Source of the DNA: Streptococcus oralis
GTDB lineage: Bacteria; Bacillota; Bacilli; Lactobacillales; Streptococcaceae
Direction of reading: 5' to 3'
NCBI RefSeq assembly: GCF_019334565.1
Contig: NZ_CP079724.1
Location: forward strand, 1,323,001-1,387,000
Length of the DNA: 64,000 nt
Positions 46,031-54,953 of this stretch are shown here, piece by piece. The first letter of the stretch is position 1. Every line of letters begins with the position of its first letter. The notes beneath the pieces are model-generated. The model saw only the letters and a program-made list of their open reading frames with translations. It made no database searches and was not told the DNA's origin. The position numbers and the translations under genes are program-made.

Positions 46031-46888
46031 TACGTCGATACGTTCTTCAACTGATGCTTGGATAGCTTTTACACCGTCAGCCAAGAATTTACGTGGGTCG
46101 AAGAGTTTTTTCTTGTCGTATTCTGCTTCGTTTGCTTCGTAGTCACGAGCAAATTTACGAGTTGCGTTAGCGAATGCGATTTGGCATTCAGTGTTAACGT
46201 TAACTTTCGCAACACCAAGTTTGATAGCTGCTTGGATTTGGTCATCAGGAATACCTGAACCACCGTGCAATACGATTGGGAAGCCTGGAAGAGCTTCTGT
46301 CAATTTCTTCAAGTGGTCAAGGTCAAGACCTTCCCAGTTTGCTGGGTAAGGACCGTGGATGTTACCGATACCAGCTGCCAAGAAGTCAATACCAGTTGCA
46401 ACCATTGCTTTAGCGTCTTCGATTGGAGCCAATTCACCTTTACCGATGATACCGTCTTCTTCACCACCGATAGTACCAACTTCAGCTTCTACTGAGATAC
46501 CTTTAGCGTGTGCTTTTTCAACAACGTCTTTAGCCAATTTAAGGTTTTCTTCAACTGGAAGGTGTGAACCGTCAAACATGATTGAAGTGTAACCAACTTC
46601 GATACACTCAAGTGCATCTTCGTAGTGACCGTGGTCAAGGTGAATAGCTACTGGTACAGTGATACCCATTGACTCAACAAGGTTAGCGATCAAGTTGCGA
46701 GCAACTTTGTAACCACCCATGTATTTAGCAGCACCCATTGAAGTTTGGATCAAAACTGGAGCTTTTTTAGCTTCTGCTGCGCGCAAGATAGCTTGAGTCC
46801 ACTCAAGGTTGTTTGTGTTAAATCCACCAACTGCATAACCGTTGTCACGAGCTGCTTGGACAAATTTTTCTGCTGAAACGATTGCCAT
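46007..46888 (-). CDS. fba: Fructose-bisphosphate aldolase, class II
   Basis: Cleaves fructose-1,6-bisphosphate into two triose phosphates in glycolysis. The 293-residue TIM barrel binds zinc through His residues in PVAIHLDHGHYEDA (about 77-90) and in GNIHGPYPANW, IVLHGGSGIPD (about 208-218). Asp of LDHG is the catalytic acid. ATG at 46888 follows AGGAGGCC. Codon use is strongly optimised, as expected for a highly expressed gene, unlike the orphan gene beside it. Confidence 0.98.
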   Translation of the reverse strand: MAIVSAEKFVQAARDNGYAVGGFNTNNLEWTQAILRAAEAKKAPVLIQTSMGAAKYMGGYKVARNLIANLVESMGITVPVAIHLDHGHYEDALECIEVGYTSIMFDGSHLPVEENLKLAKDVVEKAHAKGISVEAEVGTIGGEEDGIIGKGELAPIEDAKAMVATGIDFLAAGIGNIHGPYPANWEGLDLDHLKKLTEALPGFPIVLHGGSGIPDDQIQAAIKLGVAKVNVNTECQIAFANATRKFARDYEANEAEYDKKKLFDPRKFLADGVKAIQASVEERIDVFGSEGKA

Positions 46889-46936
46889 TTGTCAGGCCTC
46901 CTATATATTTTTTGGGACATCCCATTTACATTGTTC

Positions 46937-46945
46937 ATTTTATCA
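46937..46945 (-). promoter_or_regulatory. Extended -10 promoter of fba
   Basis: Minus strand TGATAAAAT gives TG-N-TAAAAT about 50 nt upstream of the fba start. Confidence 0.55.
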
Positions 46946-47027
46946 CTTTTTGATAAAAAAAGCTAGTTTTTCCCATACTTTAGATTGAATTTCTTCCAAT
47001 CCAATCAATGTAACCCCTTTCTTCTCC

Positions 47028-48356
47028 TTAGTCCTGAGTGACTTTGGGATAACGTATGAAGAAACTCAAGCGATCGCCCTGCATCTCAAAATGATAAGGT
47101 AATTTCTCATGTTCTAATAAACTTTTGACCACAAAGATCCCCATCCCCGAACCCTTGGCCTTGCGACTAGCATTGTCAGAAAAAGACTGGGCCAGTTTTT
47201 CTTGTTCTTCAGGACTACAGCTATTCTCGATATAGAGCTCCCCTTCTCTTTCACCAATTCGAACCAAGCCGCCTGGAGTGGAGTGCTTGATAGCATTGCT
47301 GATGAGATTCGATAATATCAGTTTCATAACAGATGGGTTTATGTAAGCCTGCTGATGGGTTAGGCTAATGTCCACCTGAAGTTCTCTCTCCTTGGCGAGC
47401 AAAGCATAATCCTTGACCAGACTTTGCGTCATCTGGACTAGGTCAATGTTCTCCTTCTCCTCTCGCAATTCCTGAACAGAAGAAAGAGAAAGTATCTGGA
47501 GAACGTGGTGACTGAGGTCATCCACAATTCCCAAGGCAACTCCAAGATAGTGGTCTCTATCCTTATAACGGCCGACATTTTCTTTCATATTTTCGATTAG
47601 GATTTTGAGACTAGCCAGAGGTGTTTTCAATTCATGAGAGGCCCCTCGTAGGAACTCAACCTTCATCTTCTCCAGCTGGAGAATAGCTTCATTCTTGTCA
47701 TGCAAGTCCGCAATGACAGTCAAGAGATGCTGGTAAAGGCTATTGATCTGTTCCTTAAGATCACCTATCTCATCCTTAGAGTCCACGCGCAACCGTACTT
47801 GAGCATCCAGTTCCATCATCCGACGGGTCACCCGCTTGATTTCCAAAATCGGGGCAACAATGGTTCGAGCGTAGATGTAGGCTACCAAGAGGGAAATCAG
47901 AAAGGATGCCAGCAAGGTATAAGGGAGAAATTGGAGACTAATCTGCTCTGCTTCCTTTTGCAGGTCCATGGAAGCTAGAAATTGAAGTGTCATAGTGCTA
48001 CCATCTTGGGTTGTCACCTCACGCTCCTCGATAAAGAGAGAGGTGGTCTGGCGATTCGCGTCTAGTGGAAGATTGTCCTTGACCTCTAACTTGTCCTCAG
48101 TCATCTCTCCCTTGACAGCTCCTTTGATATCACTAGTCTGGGAATACAAGTCTAAGACTTGCTCGATACTCTGCCTATCCTTTCCTTCTAGGGACTGGGC
48201 AATGGCTGTCGCTTTCTGGCCAATGGTTTCCTGACGATGACTCAGATAAGTTGACGGAAAGAGAAAATAAATAGCTAAATGAAGACAAATAACCAGAACA
48301 CTAAAAATCGAGAAGGTATAGATAAATATCTTTGTAAATAAACCTGTTCGTTTCAT
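47028..48356 (-). CDS. vncS: Sensor histidine kinase VncS
   Basis: A 442-residue membrane kinase, partner of VncR. Helix 1 is at about 8-30, an extracellular sensor domain at ~30-140, helix 2 at ~142-165, then HAMP (TRRMMELDAQVRLRVDSKDE), the phospho-acceptor His in RGASHELKTPLASLK (about 240), and ATPase boxes N (LILSNLISNAIKHS) and G (KGSGMGIFV). Its start overlaps the vncR stop by 4 nt. Reported roles in vancomycin tolerance of pneumococcus are disputed. Confidence 0.93.
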   Translation of the reverse strand: MKRTGLFTKIFIYTFSIFSVLVICLHLAIYFLFPSTYLSHRQETIGQKATAIAQSLEGKDRQSIEQVLDLYSQTSDIKGAVKGEMTEDKLEVKDNLPLDANRQTTSLFIEEREVTTQDGSTMTLQFLASMDLQKEAEQISLQFLPYTLLASFLISLLVAYIYARTIVAPILEIKRVTRRMMELDAQVRLRVDSKDEIGDLKEQINSLYQHLLTVIADLHDKNEAILQLEKMKVEFLRGASHELKTPLASLKILIENMKENVGRYKDRDHYLGVALGIVDDLSHHVLQILSLSSVQELREEKENIDLVQMTQSLVKDYALLAKERELQVDISLTHQQAYINPSVMKLILSNLISNAIKHSTPGGLVRIGEREGELYIENSCSPEEQEKLAQSFSDNASRKAKGSGMGIFVVKSLLEHEKLPYHFEMQGDRLSFFIRYPKVTQD

Positions 48357-49009
48357 TTTCGCTCCAATTTATAACCAACATTGCGCACTGTGAGGATACA
48401 ATCCAAGTCTAGCTTTTTCCGCAGTTCCTTGATGTAAACATCAATGACACGGTCAAAGGGAACCTCATCTGTCACCTTCCAGACGGCATCAATAATCTGA
48501 GAGCGGGTCAAGACTCGTCCTTCATTTTTTACCAGATAGTCCAAAATTTCCAACTCTTTGGCATTAATGGCCACTTCTTGACCTGCGAGGCTTGCACTGT
48601 AACTCTCAAAGTCCACCTTGGTGTCCTTATAGGAGAAGACTCGTCCTGTATCGTAGTAGCGCTTGAAAATCGCGTCTACCCTCACTTTTAAGAGGGAGAG
48701 GGAGAAGGGTTTTTCCAGATAGCCGTCTGCTAGAGAAGCAAAAGCACTCATCTTGTATTCTTCATCCTGAAAGGCTGTCAGCATCAAAACAGGAACCTGA
48801 CTGGTCTTACGAATCTCCGCTAGGACTTCTAAACCATTGAGCTTGGGCATCTGGATATCCAGTAAAACTAGTGCTACTTCATAGCTGGAAAATTGTTCTA
48901 GGGCTTCCTCGCCGTCCGCAGCCTGAATGGTCTCATAACCACAATCTGTCAAATAGTCACTGATTCCCTCACGAATCATCTCTTCATCTTCTACAATTAA
49001 AATTTTCAT
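48353..49009 (-). CDS. vncR: Response regulator VncR (OmpR family)
   Basis: A 218-residue regulator. The receiver domain (about 1-118) has the phospho-acceptor Asp in ALVLLDIQMPKLN and Lys in DGYLEKPFSL. The winged-helix domain (about 125-218) ends ILTVRNVGYKLERK. I start at ATG 49009 (MKILIVEDEEM), 11 nt after GTGAAAGG; an in-frame GTG five codons upstream is less likely. It lies downstream of the vex genes but after a strong terminator. Confidence 0.94.
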   Translation of the reverse strand: MKILIVEDEEMIREGISDYLTDCGYETIQAADGEEALEQFSSYEVALVLLDIQMPKLNGLEVLAEIRKTSQVPVLMLTAFQDEEYKMSAFASLADGYLEKPFSLSLLKVRVDAIFKRYYDTGRVFSYKDTKVDFESYSASLAGQEVAINAKELEILDYLVKNEGRVLTRSQIIDAVWKVTDEVPFDRVIDVYIKELRKKLDLDCILTVRNVGYKLERK

Positions 49010-49098
49010 AGAAAAACCTTTCACATTTCTTTAATTTTCTTTTAAATCATCCCTGTTTCATCCTGAAAGGAAAGGCTTTAGGGAGATGAAATACATAA

Positions 49099-49147
49099 AA
49101 ATGCTACCTATATTATACCCCATTTAGGGGAGAATAGGTAGCAAGTT
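49099..49147. terminator. Terminator between vex3 and vncR
   Basis: TGCTACCTAT / ATAGGTAGCA stem with an inner CCCC/GGGG pair and T/A runs on both sides. It separates the vex genes from vncRS transcriptionally. Confidence 0.88.
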
Positions 49148-49149
49148 TT

Positions 49150-50529
49150 TTATTCGCTATCGAGCAAGAGTTCTTTTGGTTGTTTTCTAAGGAGATTGCT
49201 TGAAGCAAGCGCCATAACGAGAACCACTAGAACCAAGGCAAGGACAAAGACGATGATAAAGTCTGATGTCTGAATAGAAATATCTAGGCTCGACAAGGTC
49301 TTGCTAAAACCATCTACTTCTGCACCGCCACCAAGATTAGAGGCTTGAGCTGCCTTGCTGGCTTGCTTGGCAACACCTGAAGTGACATTGGCAAGAACGG
49401 TGTTTCCGATTGCACGCGCTGTGTAAGTAGCTAAGAAGTATGCAGAAACAAGAGCAGGGATGGCAATCAAGATGGATTCAGTGATGAATTGACCCAAGAT
49501 ACTTGCCTGCTTGAGACCGATAGAGAGGAGAATACCCACTTCCTTGCGACGGGCATTGATCCAAAGGCTGAGCAAGAGGGCAAGAAGAAGAACTGAGAAG
49601 CTCAAGCTACCCCAGAAGAGGAGGTTGGCCATCTTGTACATACCAGAGATGGATTGCTCAAGAGCTGGGTAGTTAGATGAGCTCTTAACGAGTGTATAGC
49701 TCTTCCAGTTGATACCACTGATGCCATTCAACTCTTTCATAACATCATCCAAGTTCTTGTCCGCTGTTACAAAGAAGGTTGCGTCCCCATAAATAGCTGT
49801 GTCTTCTGTATAACCATATAGTTTAGCAGCCGTATGGATGTCTGTGATAGCTGTGTTCTCGTATAGTTCTTGTGAGTAGGTTACTGCCGACTTATTGTGG
49901 CCATCAAAGAGTCCCTTGATTGTCACTTCGACTGTTTCCTTGGCTCCTTTTTCATTGTCTGCATCGTAGATATTAGAGTCTAGTTTAACCTTATCCCCTA
50001 CTTTCCAGCCGTGTTTGGCTGCCAAGTCCTTGTGCAGGAGGATCTTGTCTTTGTCATCGTTGGTTAGGTGCTCACCTTCGACCAACTTATAAGAACCAGA
50101 GACAAACTTGTCTTCTTTAGAGGAGTCATTGACACCTGTAATCATCAAGCTACTTCCAAAATGTTTGGCACGGTCAGGTGTCAGATTTTTCTTGGTTTCT
50201 GGCGTTTCGATGAGTTCATATCCAGTCAAATCTCCGATAGCGTTGATGCGTTTCACATAAGACTCGATGGCCTTGTTTTCGGTGATTTTTTTGATATCTT
50301 CACCCTTAATATTCCCAGCACCACGTGGCGTTCCTTGATTGACGCGACGATTGATTTGCATGGAGAAGCTGTTGGTGATATTTTTAAAGGTCTCCTGAGA
50401 AGCCTTGGCAGTAGCTCCCTTGATTGACAAGCCAACCAAACTCAAGCTCGCCATGAGGAGAATAATCAGGAAGATGACAATCGATTTGAAAAACTTCCTT
50501 GTAACATAGGCAAATGCGTTGTGTAACAT
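49150..50529 (-). CDS. vex3: ABC transporter permease Vex3
   Basis: A 459-residue FtsX/MacB-type permease. One helix lies near the N-terminus (SIVIFLIILLMASLSLVGLS, about 15-34), then a large extracellular domain (~40-300), then three helices with the FtsX signature LWINARRKEVGILLSIGLKQ (about 328-347). It should work with Vex1 and the ATPase Vex2. ATG at 50529 follows AAAGGGAACCT. A 308-bp gap with a hairpin-rich element separates it from vex2. Confidence 0.92.
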   Translation of the reverse strand: MLHNAFAYVTRKFFKSIVIFLIILLMASLSLVGLSIKGATAKASQETFKNITNSFSMQINRRVNQGTPRGAGNIKGEDIKKITENKAIESYVKRINAIGDLTGYELIETPETKKNLTPDRAKHFGSSLMITGVNDSSKEDKFVSGSYKLVEGEHLTNDDKDKILLHKDLAAKHGWKVGDKVKLDSNIYDADNEKGAKETVEVTIKGLFDGHNKSAVTYSQELYENTAITDIHTAAKLYGYTEDTAIYGDATFFVTADKNLDDVMKELNGISGINWKSYTLVKSSSNYPALEQSISGMYKMANLLFWGSLSFSVLLLALLLSLWINARRKEVGILLSIGLKQASILGQFITESILIAIPALVSAYFLATYTARAIGNTVLANVTSGVAKQASKAAQASNLGGGAEVDGFSKTLSSLDISIQTSDFIIVFVLALVLVVLVMALASSNLLRKQPKELLLDSE

Positions 50530-50591
50530 AGGTTCCCTTTCTAGATGTTGTTCTATTTCAATGTCTTATAACTTATATAAAATAATTTTTT

Positions 50592-50754
50592 ACTATTTCC
50601 CTTAGATTGTGCGGACGGGAGGTAAAATTATCCAGTGGATGATTTTAGAAATCCAGGGAATTTCATCCCTAATTTTTGAGCCATATGTCTCAAAAATTCC
50701 GGCCTAGATAATAACAAAGTTATTATCTAGGCTATCACTACTGCGGGAAATAGT
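50592..50754. repeat. 163-bp hairpin-rich element with terminal inverted repeats
   Basis: Both ends carry ACTATTTCCC as inverted repeats (50592-50601 and 50745-50754). Inside are two strong palindromes: ATTTTTGAG/CTCAAAAAT (50670-50695) and GCCTAGATAATAAC-AAA-GTTATTATCTAGGC (50702-50732). It encodes nothing and looks like a miniature mobile element or a structured intergenic RNA within the vex locus. Confidence 0.5.
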
Positions 50755-50837
50755 TGTTAATGATTCACTTCGGTTATTAGTACTATACACGTATCTGATT
50801 ACCAACTAATACTATTTTAAAGTTTAATAACTAGATT

Positions 50838-51470
50838 CTATATTTCAGTCAGTTTCTTATCCTTCAACTCAAGTGTAATATCTGATGCTTGTGCCACTTC
50901 TTTGCTGTGAGTTACGACGATGACACATTTACCTGTTTTCTGGGCAAGTGATTTGAGCAGTTCGACAATATCTCCAGCAGTTTTAGGGTCCAGATTTCCT
51001 GTTGGCTCATCTGCTAAAATTACTGGAGCTTCTGATACCAAACTGCGAGCAATGGCAACACGTTGCTGTTGACCACCTGATAACTGGAGAACATTCCGCT
51101 TGATCTGACTTTCATCTAAACCAAGCTCAAGCAGTGTATCCTTGCTTGCCTTTTTGTTGACCAAGCGGATATTTTCCAGTGGAGAAAGATAATCTATCAA
51201 GTTATAATTTTGAAAGACCAGGGAAATATGGTGCATGCGATGGTAAGAATATCCCTTCTTACGAATGTCCTCTCCTTGAAAAAGGATTGAACCTTCAACA
51301 GGACTATCTAGACCAGCAAGTAGAGACAAGAGAGTGGATTTTCCTGCTCCTGACTCACCAATAATACTGTAAAATTTCCCGGGTTCAAAATTATAATTGA
51401 TCTGATATAGGACTGCTTCAGCAGTGTTCTTATAACGGTAGGTAAGGTCTTGTAATTGTAATAAAGTCAT
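50838..51470 (-). CDS. vex2: ABC transporter ATP-binding protein Vex2
   Basis: A 210-residue MacB/LolD-type ATPase. Walker A is GESGAGKSTL (about 38-47), the signature LSGGQQQRVAIARSL, Walker B ILADEPTGNLD and the switch His in VVTHSKE. It energises Vex1 and Vex3. ATG at 51470 follows AAGGAGAAATC; a BOX element lies between it and vex1. Confidence 0.94.
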   Translation of the reverse strand: MTLLQLQDLTYRYKNTAEAVLYQINYNFEPGKFYSIIGESGAGKSTLLSLLAGLDSPVEGSILFQGEDIRKKGYSYHRMHHISLVFQNYNLIDYLSPLENIRLVNKKASKDTLLELGLDESQIKRNVLQLSGGQQQRVAIARSLVSEAPVILADEPTGNLDPKTAGDIVELLKSLAQKTGKCVIVVTHSKEVAQASDITLELKDKKLTEI

Positions 51471-51485
51471 GATTTCTCCTTCTTA

Positions 51486-51588
51486 TACTCAATGAAAATC
51501 AAAGATCAAACTAGGAAGCTAGCTGCAGGCTGTACTTGAGTACGGCAAGGCGAAGCTAACGTGGTTTGAATTTGATTTTCGAAGAGTA
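51486..51588. repeat. BOX element (boxA-boxC, no boxB) inside the vex locus
   Basis: A 103-bp unit with near-perfect ends TACTC-AATGAAAATCAAA and TTTGATTTTC-GAAGAGTA. Middle sequences are CTAGGAAGCTAGCTGCAGGC (boxC) and TACGGCAAGGCGAAGCTAAC (boxA, close to the standard BOX-PCR primer). The flanking TA may be the target site. Confidence 0.9.
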
Positions 51589-52866
51589 TTAACTAATAGA
51601 TGATAAAATTTCTTTCGGCGATTTTCTAAATAAGAATACGAAACAAAGGGCTACTGATAAGCAACCAATCAGGAGCAGAAAGACATAGGATTCTGCAAAG
51701 GATAGGAGACTGGTTGATAGACCACTTGCTTTGGCCAGCGTGTCCTGTAAGGTTGCCTGATCTCCACTGGCTAGTACAGTTTGGAGTAGATAGGATGTGA
51801 TGGCATTTCCTGCAACAAATGATGGAAGCAAAGCTCCGAGAGATACCAAAACTACCTCTAAACAGAACTGGAGGAAGATCGAACTCTTGCCTTTTCCAAG
51901 TGCCAGAAGAATTCCCACTTCGTAGACCCTTTCTCTCAACCAGAGAGACAAGACCAAAATTAAGGCTCCTGCTCCTGCTATCAACATCCCATAAAGGAAG
52001 ATGGTGAGGAAGGTTTGGAAGGTTGCCACTGAGTCTTTGATTTGTTCAAAGGCCTTGTTTTCCTTCTCGACTTGGTAGCCTTGACTTTCTAAAGCCAAGT
52101 TTTCTACCTGCTTCATGAGTCCGTCCATTTCCTTAGGATTTTCTACATAGAAGCGAGCTGCACTGACTTGCGGTTCACTATTTCCCAGAAGCGTTTGGCT
52201 GCTTTCATAGTCTGTAAAGACTTGGTTTTCACTGAAGTCAGAAGACAAGCCTGTGAACTTTTCTTGTTTTTTACCAGAAAAGATACCGACAATTTCAAAC
52301 TCTACTGTTTGCCCTTTTCCAGATTCTGACTGACCAGCATCCAAGCGAATCTTGTCGTGAAGCGAAAGACCGTTCTTCTTGGCCAACTCTTCGTGGATAA
52401 GGATTTTCTTGGAATCTCCTTTTTGAAGGTGTCGCCCTTCTTTTAGATTGAAAGCCGAACTGGTAAAGGTGACATCCTTGGATGAATCCTCGAGAGCCGT
52501 TAAGCTAACCAAGTTCTTGTCTGCAGCTGACAAATCATCACGTTCTACGCTCTGCTCACCACTCACCGCTTCCTTGTCTTTCAGTTTTGCGACCGTCTCA
52601 AGTTCAGGAGAGACATTTTCCAGTCCCTTAATCTTGCTCACGGATGCTAGGTCAGACAACTTGAAGGTCTGTCCATTTTCTATCTTTTTGATAGAAAATG
52701 AAGTATTGAGTGATTTGTAAAGATTGCTTTCTACTGTTTTGTTGGACTTCATCAGAGTCAAACAGGCTGAAATTCCTGCTAAAAGGACAAATAAAATCAG
52801 AAATAAAATAAAACTTCTCAGTCGTTTTCTGCTGACATAAGCCCAAGCTCTTTGGATTGGATTCAT
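51589..52866 (-). CDS. vex1: ABC transporter permease Vex1
   Basis: A 425-residue FtsX/MacB-type permease, paralogue of Vex3. It has an N-terminal helix (FILFLILFVLLAGISACL, about 19-36), an extracellular domain (~40-285) and three C-terminal helices with LWLRERVYEVGILLALGKGK. First gene of the vex locus; ATG at 52866 follows GGAGGTGACAA. Confidence 0.92.
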   Translation of the reverse strand: MNPIQRAWAYVSRKRLRSFILFLILFVLLAGISACLTLMKSNKTVESNLYKSLNTSFSIKKIENGQTFKLSDLASVSKIKGLENVSPELETVAKLKDKEAVSGEQSVERDDLSAADKNLVSLTALEDSSKDVTFTSSAFNLKEGRHLQKGDSKKILIHEELAKKNGLSLHDKIRLDAGQSESGKGQTVEFEIVGIFSGKKQEKFTGLSSDFSENQVFTDYESSQTLLGNSEPQVSAARFYVENPKEMDGLMKQVENLALESQGYQVEKENKAFEQIKDSVATFQTFLTIFLYGMLIAGAGALILVLSLWLRERVYEVGILLALGKGKSSIFLQFCLEVVLVSLGALLPSFVAGNAITSYLLQTVLASGDQATLQDTLAKASGLSTSLLSFAESYVFLLLIGCLSVALCFVFLFRKSPKEILSSIS

Positions 52867-52956
52867 TTGTCACCTCCATGTTTGTAAGACTATTATAAAA
52901 TCCAAATATGAAATGTTTATGAAATCGAAAATTTTTTTGATTTATTTTTGAAAAAA

Positions 52957-52984
52957 ACAAAAAAGCTAGCAAACGCTAACTTTC
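52957..52984 (-). terminator. Terminator upstream of vex1
   Basis: AAAGCTAGC-AAAC-GCTAACTTT with A/T runs. It resembles the tRNA-Leu terminator at 53225-53254, so one may be a duplicate of the other. The 240 bp between the two hairpins hold no convincing gene. Confidence 0.65.
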
Positions 52985-53224
52985 CTTCTTATATAAGGAT
53001 GTATAGTACCAATCAAAAATCTACTTCATTTTAAAAATGATAGTCACATCTTTCTGATTAGTATTTTTCCATCTCCTAAGTTCTTCATTTTCTGACTTGT
53101 GTTTGAGGAAATTCTTGATAGGATGAAATGGAAAACTCAGTTTAAATGTTCTGATACAATGACTGTTCTTGATGCCAATATTTTTCGATATAGGAAACGT
53201 AGCCTCTAATCTTATTTGTAAAAA

Positions 53225-53254
53225 CAAAAAAGAGCTAGCCAAAGCTAACTCTTA
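53225..53254 (-). terminator. Terminator of tRNA-Leu
   Basis: AAGAGCTAGC / GCTAACTCTT stem followed on the minus strand by TTTTTTG. Confidence 0.8.
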
Positions 53255-53259
53255 CCCTA

Positions 53260-53345
53260 TGCGGAGAGAGGGACTTGAACCCTCACGACCTAAAGCGGTC
53301 ACAGGATCCTTAGTCCTGCGCGTCTGCCAATTCCGCCATCCCCGC
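53260..53345 (-). tRNA. tRNA-Leu(AAG)
   Basis: Minus strand cloverleaf of 86 nt with a long variable arm: acceptor GCGGGGA/TCTCCGC, anticodon stem CAGGA/TCCTG with loop CTAAGGA (anticodon AAG), variable arm TGACCGC-TTTA-GGTCGT, T loop GGTTCAAGTCC, discriminator A. CCA is not encoded. Confidence 0.95.
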
Positions 53346-53425
53346 GTCGATTACTTTACTAGTATATCAACTTTCAAAATCTTTGTCAACACTTTTTTCA
53401 GATTTTTTTCATTTTTCCAACAGTC

Positions 53426-54001
53426 TTATAGTTCAATTTCAGCAAGGTTTTCATCCAGTAATTTTGCTCCCAATGTGTTCTTAAAATGCCCAAGAGCAAA
53501 CTGATGATTTTCTGGCCAAATAGAGGCAACTGCAGGCTTGACAATCTCGATTTGATAACCTAAATTATAGGCATCAATAGCCGTATGAAGGACGCAAATG
53601 TCCGTCAGGACTCCAGTTAAGATAACAGTATCAACCCGACGTTCCCGCAAACGGATATCTAAGTCCGTTCCTGAAAATGCTGAATAGTGACGTTTGTCCA
53701 TCCAAAAGACGCGACTATCCGCCTCATGCTCAGCATAAAAATCAGCTAGGGGGCCATAAAGGTTACGCCCACTAGTTCCGATGATATTGTGCGGTGGAAA
53801 AAGCTTACTTTCTGGGTGGAATGTATCCTTCTCCTCATGAGCATCAATGGTAAAAAAGACATAATCCCCACGTTCAAAAGCCAGTCTGGTTACCTGATCA
53901 ATGGCTTTTGATATTGCTTGAGCGGGTGCTCCAGCAGTTAGCTTTCCATGATCTGCTACGAAATCCTCTGTATAGTCAATCGAGATTAAAGCTTTTGCCA
54001 T
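53426..54001 (-). CDS. pncA: Nicotinamidase / isochorismatase-family hydrolase
   Basis: Hydrolyses nicotinamide to nicotinic acid for NAD salvage. The 191-residue protein has the catalytic triad context: Asp9 in LISIDYTEDF, Lys in WMDKRHYSAF (about 102) and Cys in LTGVLTDICVLHTA (about 134). It overlaps the codY stop by 1 nt (TAATG), so it is translated with codY. Confidence 0.9.
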   Translation of the reverse strand: MAKALISIDYTEDFVADHGKLTAGAPAQAISKAIDQVTRLAFERGDYVFFTIDAHEEKDTFHPESKLFPPHNIIGTSGRNLYGPLADFYAEHEADSRVFWMDKRHYSAFSGTDLDIRLRERRVDTVILTGVLTDICVLHTAIDAYNLGYQIEIVKPAVASIWPENHQFALGHFKNTLGAKLLDENLAEIEL

Positions 54002-54789
54002 TAGTAATCCCTCTTTTTCACTTCCTCAAAAATATCACCAATTAGAACTTTGAGATAAGTCCCCTTCATTCCTAATGAACGACTCTCAATAATTCCCGCT
54101 GACTCCAGTTTACGAAGCGCATTGACAATCACTGAGCGTGTAATGCCAATACGGTCTGCAATAACAGACGCAGTCAGCTGCCCTTCATTTCCATCCAATT
54201 CAGCTAAAATAGCTGATACGGCACGAAGTTCTGAATAGGAAAGGGTGTTGACCGCCATGGTAACAGCCGTACGACGGCGAATATTCTTCTCATCTTCTTC
54301 ACGTTGGAAGTTCAACAGTTGAATTCCCACAACCGTGCTCGCAATCTCGACAAGGATCAAATCTTCATCTTCAAATTTCTTGTCATTGCGCCAAATGATC
54401 AAGGAACCTAGACGAATCCCTGATACATGAATCGGAGCGATGGTTGTCAACCCATCTGGAAAGTCCGCACGACTCTCTACAGGGAAAATGGTCAAATCAT
54501 GTTCAACAGGAAGATTGGCTTCCGTGTCATAAATCATGTTTGCCCCTTGTACATAGACCTCAGGGAAGGTTTTGGTTTGGAAGAATTGTTCTACACGGTC
54601 ATTATTGGTCTTATAACGCATAAAGTAACCCAAGAGACGTCCCTTGTTATTCACAATACAAGCGTTACAGTCAATAATATCAGCTAACTGGCGTGTAATC
54701 GCATTGTAAGGAAGTTCATCTTGAAGTTGCTCCTCAGAGCGCTTCAAGATGGAAGTAATTTTTCTTGTTTTTTCTAATAAATGTGCCAT
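54001..54789 (-). CDS. codY: GTP- and branched-chain-amino-acid-sensing repressor CodY
   Basis: Global regulator of amino acid metabolism and virulence. The 262-residue protein has an N-terminal GAF domain (about 1-155) that binds isoleucine/valine, and a C-terminal winged helix with [20 protein letters not shown] (about 200-219). ATG at 54789 follows GAGGTAAAAA. A CodY-box-like site lies about 60 bp upstream, so self-repression is likely. Co-transcribed with pncA. Confidence 0.96.
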   Translation of the reverse strand: MAHLLEKTRKITSILKRSEEQLQDELPYNAITRQLADIIDCNACIVNNKGRLLGYFMRYKTNNDRVEQFFQTKTFPEVYVQGANMIYDTEANLPVEHDLTIFPVESRADFPDGLTTIAPIHVSGIRLGSLIIWRNDKKFEDEDLILVEIASTVVGIQLLNFQREEDEKNIRRRTAVTMAVNTLSYSELRAVSAILAELDGNEGQLTASVIADRIGITRSVIVNALRKLESAGIIESRSLGMKGTYLKVLIGDIFEEVKKRDY

Positions 54790-54845
54790 TTTTTACCTCG
54801 CATTTAATCGCTATCATTATAACATAAAGAGCCTGAATTTTCAAT

Positions 54846-54860
54846 TATTATCTGAAAATT
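54846..54860 (-). promoter_or_regulatory. CodY box upstream of codY
   Basis: Minus strand AATTTTCAGATAATA matches 13 of 15 positions of the CodY consensus AATTTTCWGAAAATT. Confidence 0.7.
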
Positions 54861-54918
54861 GCTTATTTAATTGCAATTTTGAACAGCAAAAATATTTTAG
54901 AAAAAAAGCAATTTTTTA

Positions 54919-54947
54919 TTGACATCCTATTTTATTTTTGATATTAT
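54919..54947 (+). promoter_or_regulatory. Plus-strand promoter with no downstream protein gene
   Basis: TTGACA (54919-54924), exactly 17 nt, TATTAT (54942-54947). The next plus-strand protein gene is more than 2 kb away, beyond the cshA gene on the other strand. Confidence 0.65.
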
Positions 54948-54953
54948 AACATT

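Noticed and set aside
53021..53242. 73-codon minus-strand frame between two terminators
   Set aside because: It begins with TTG inside the tRNA-Leu terminator, has no ATG or ribosome site, and shows no family features.
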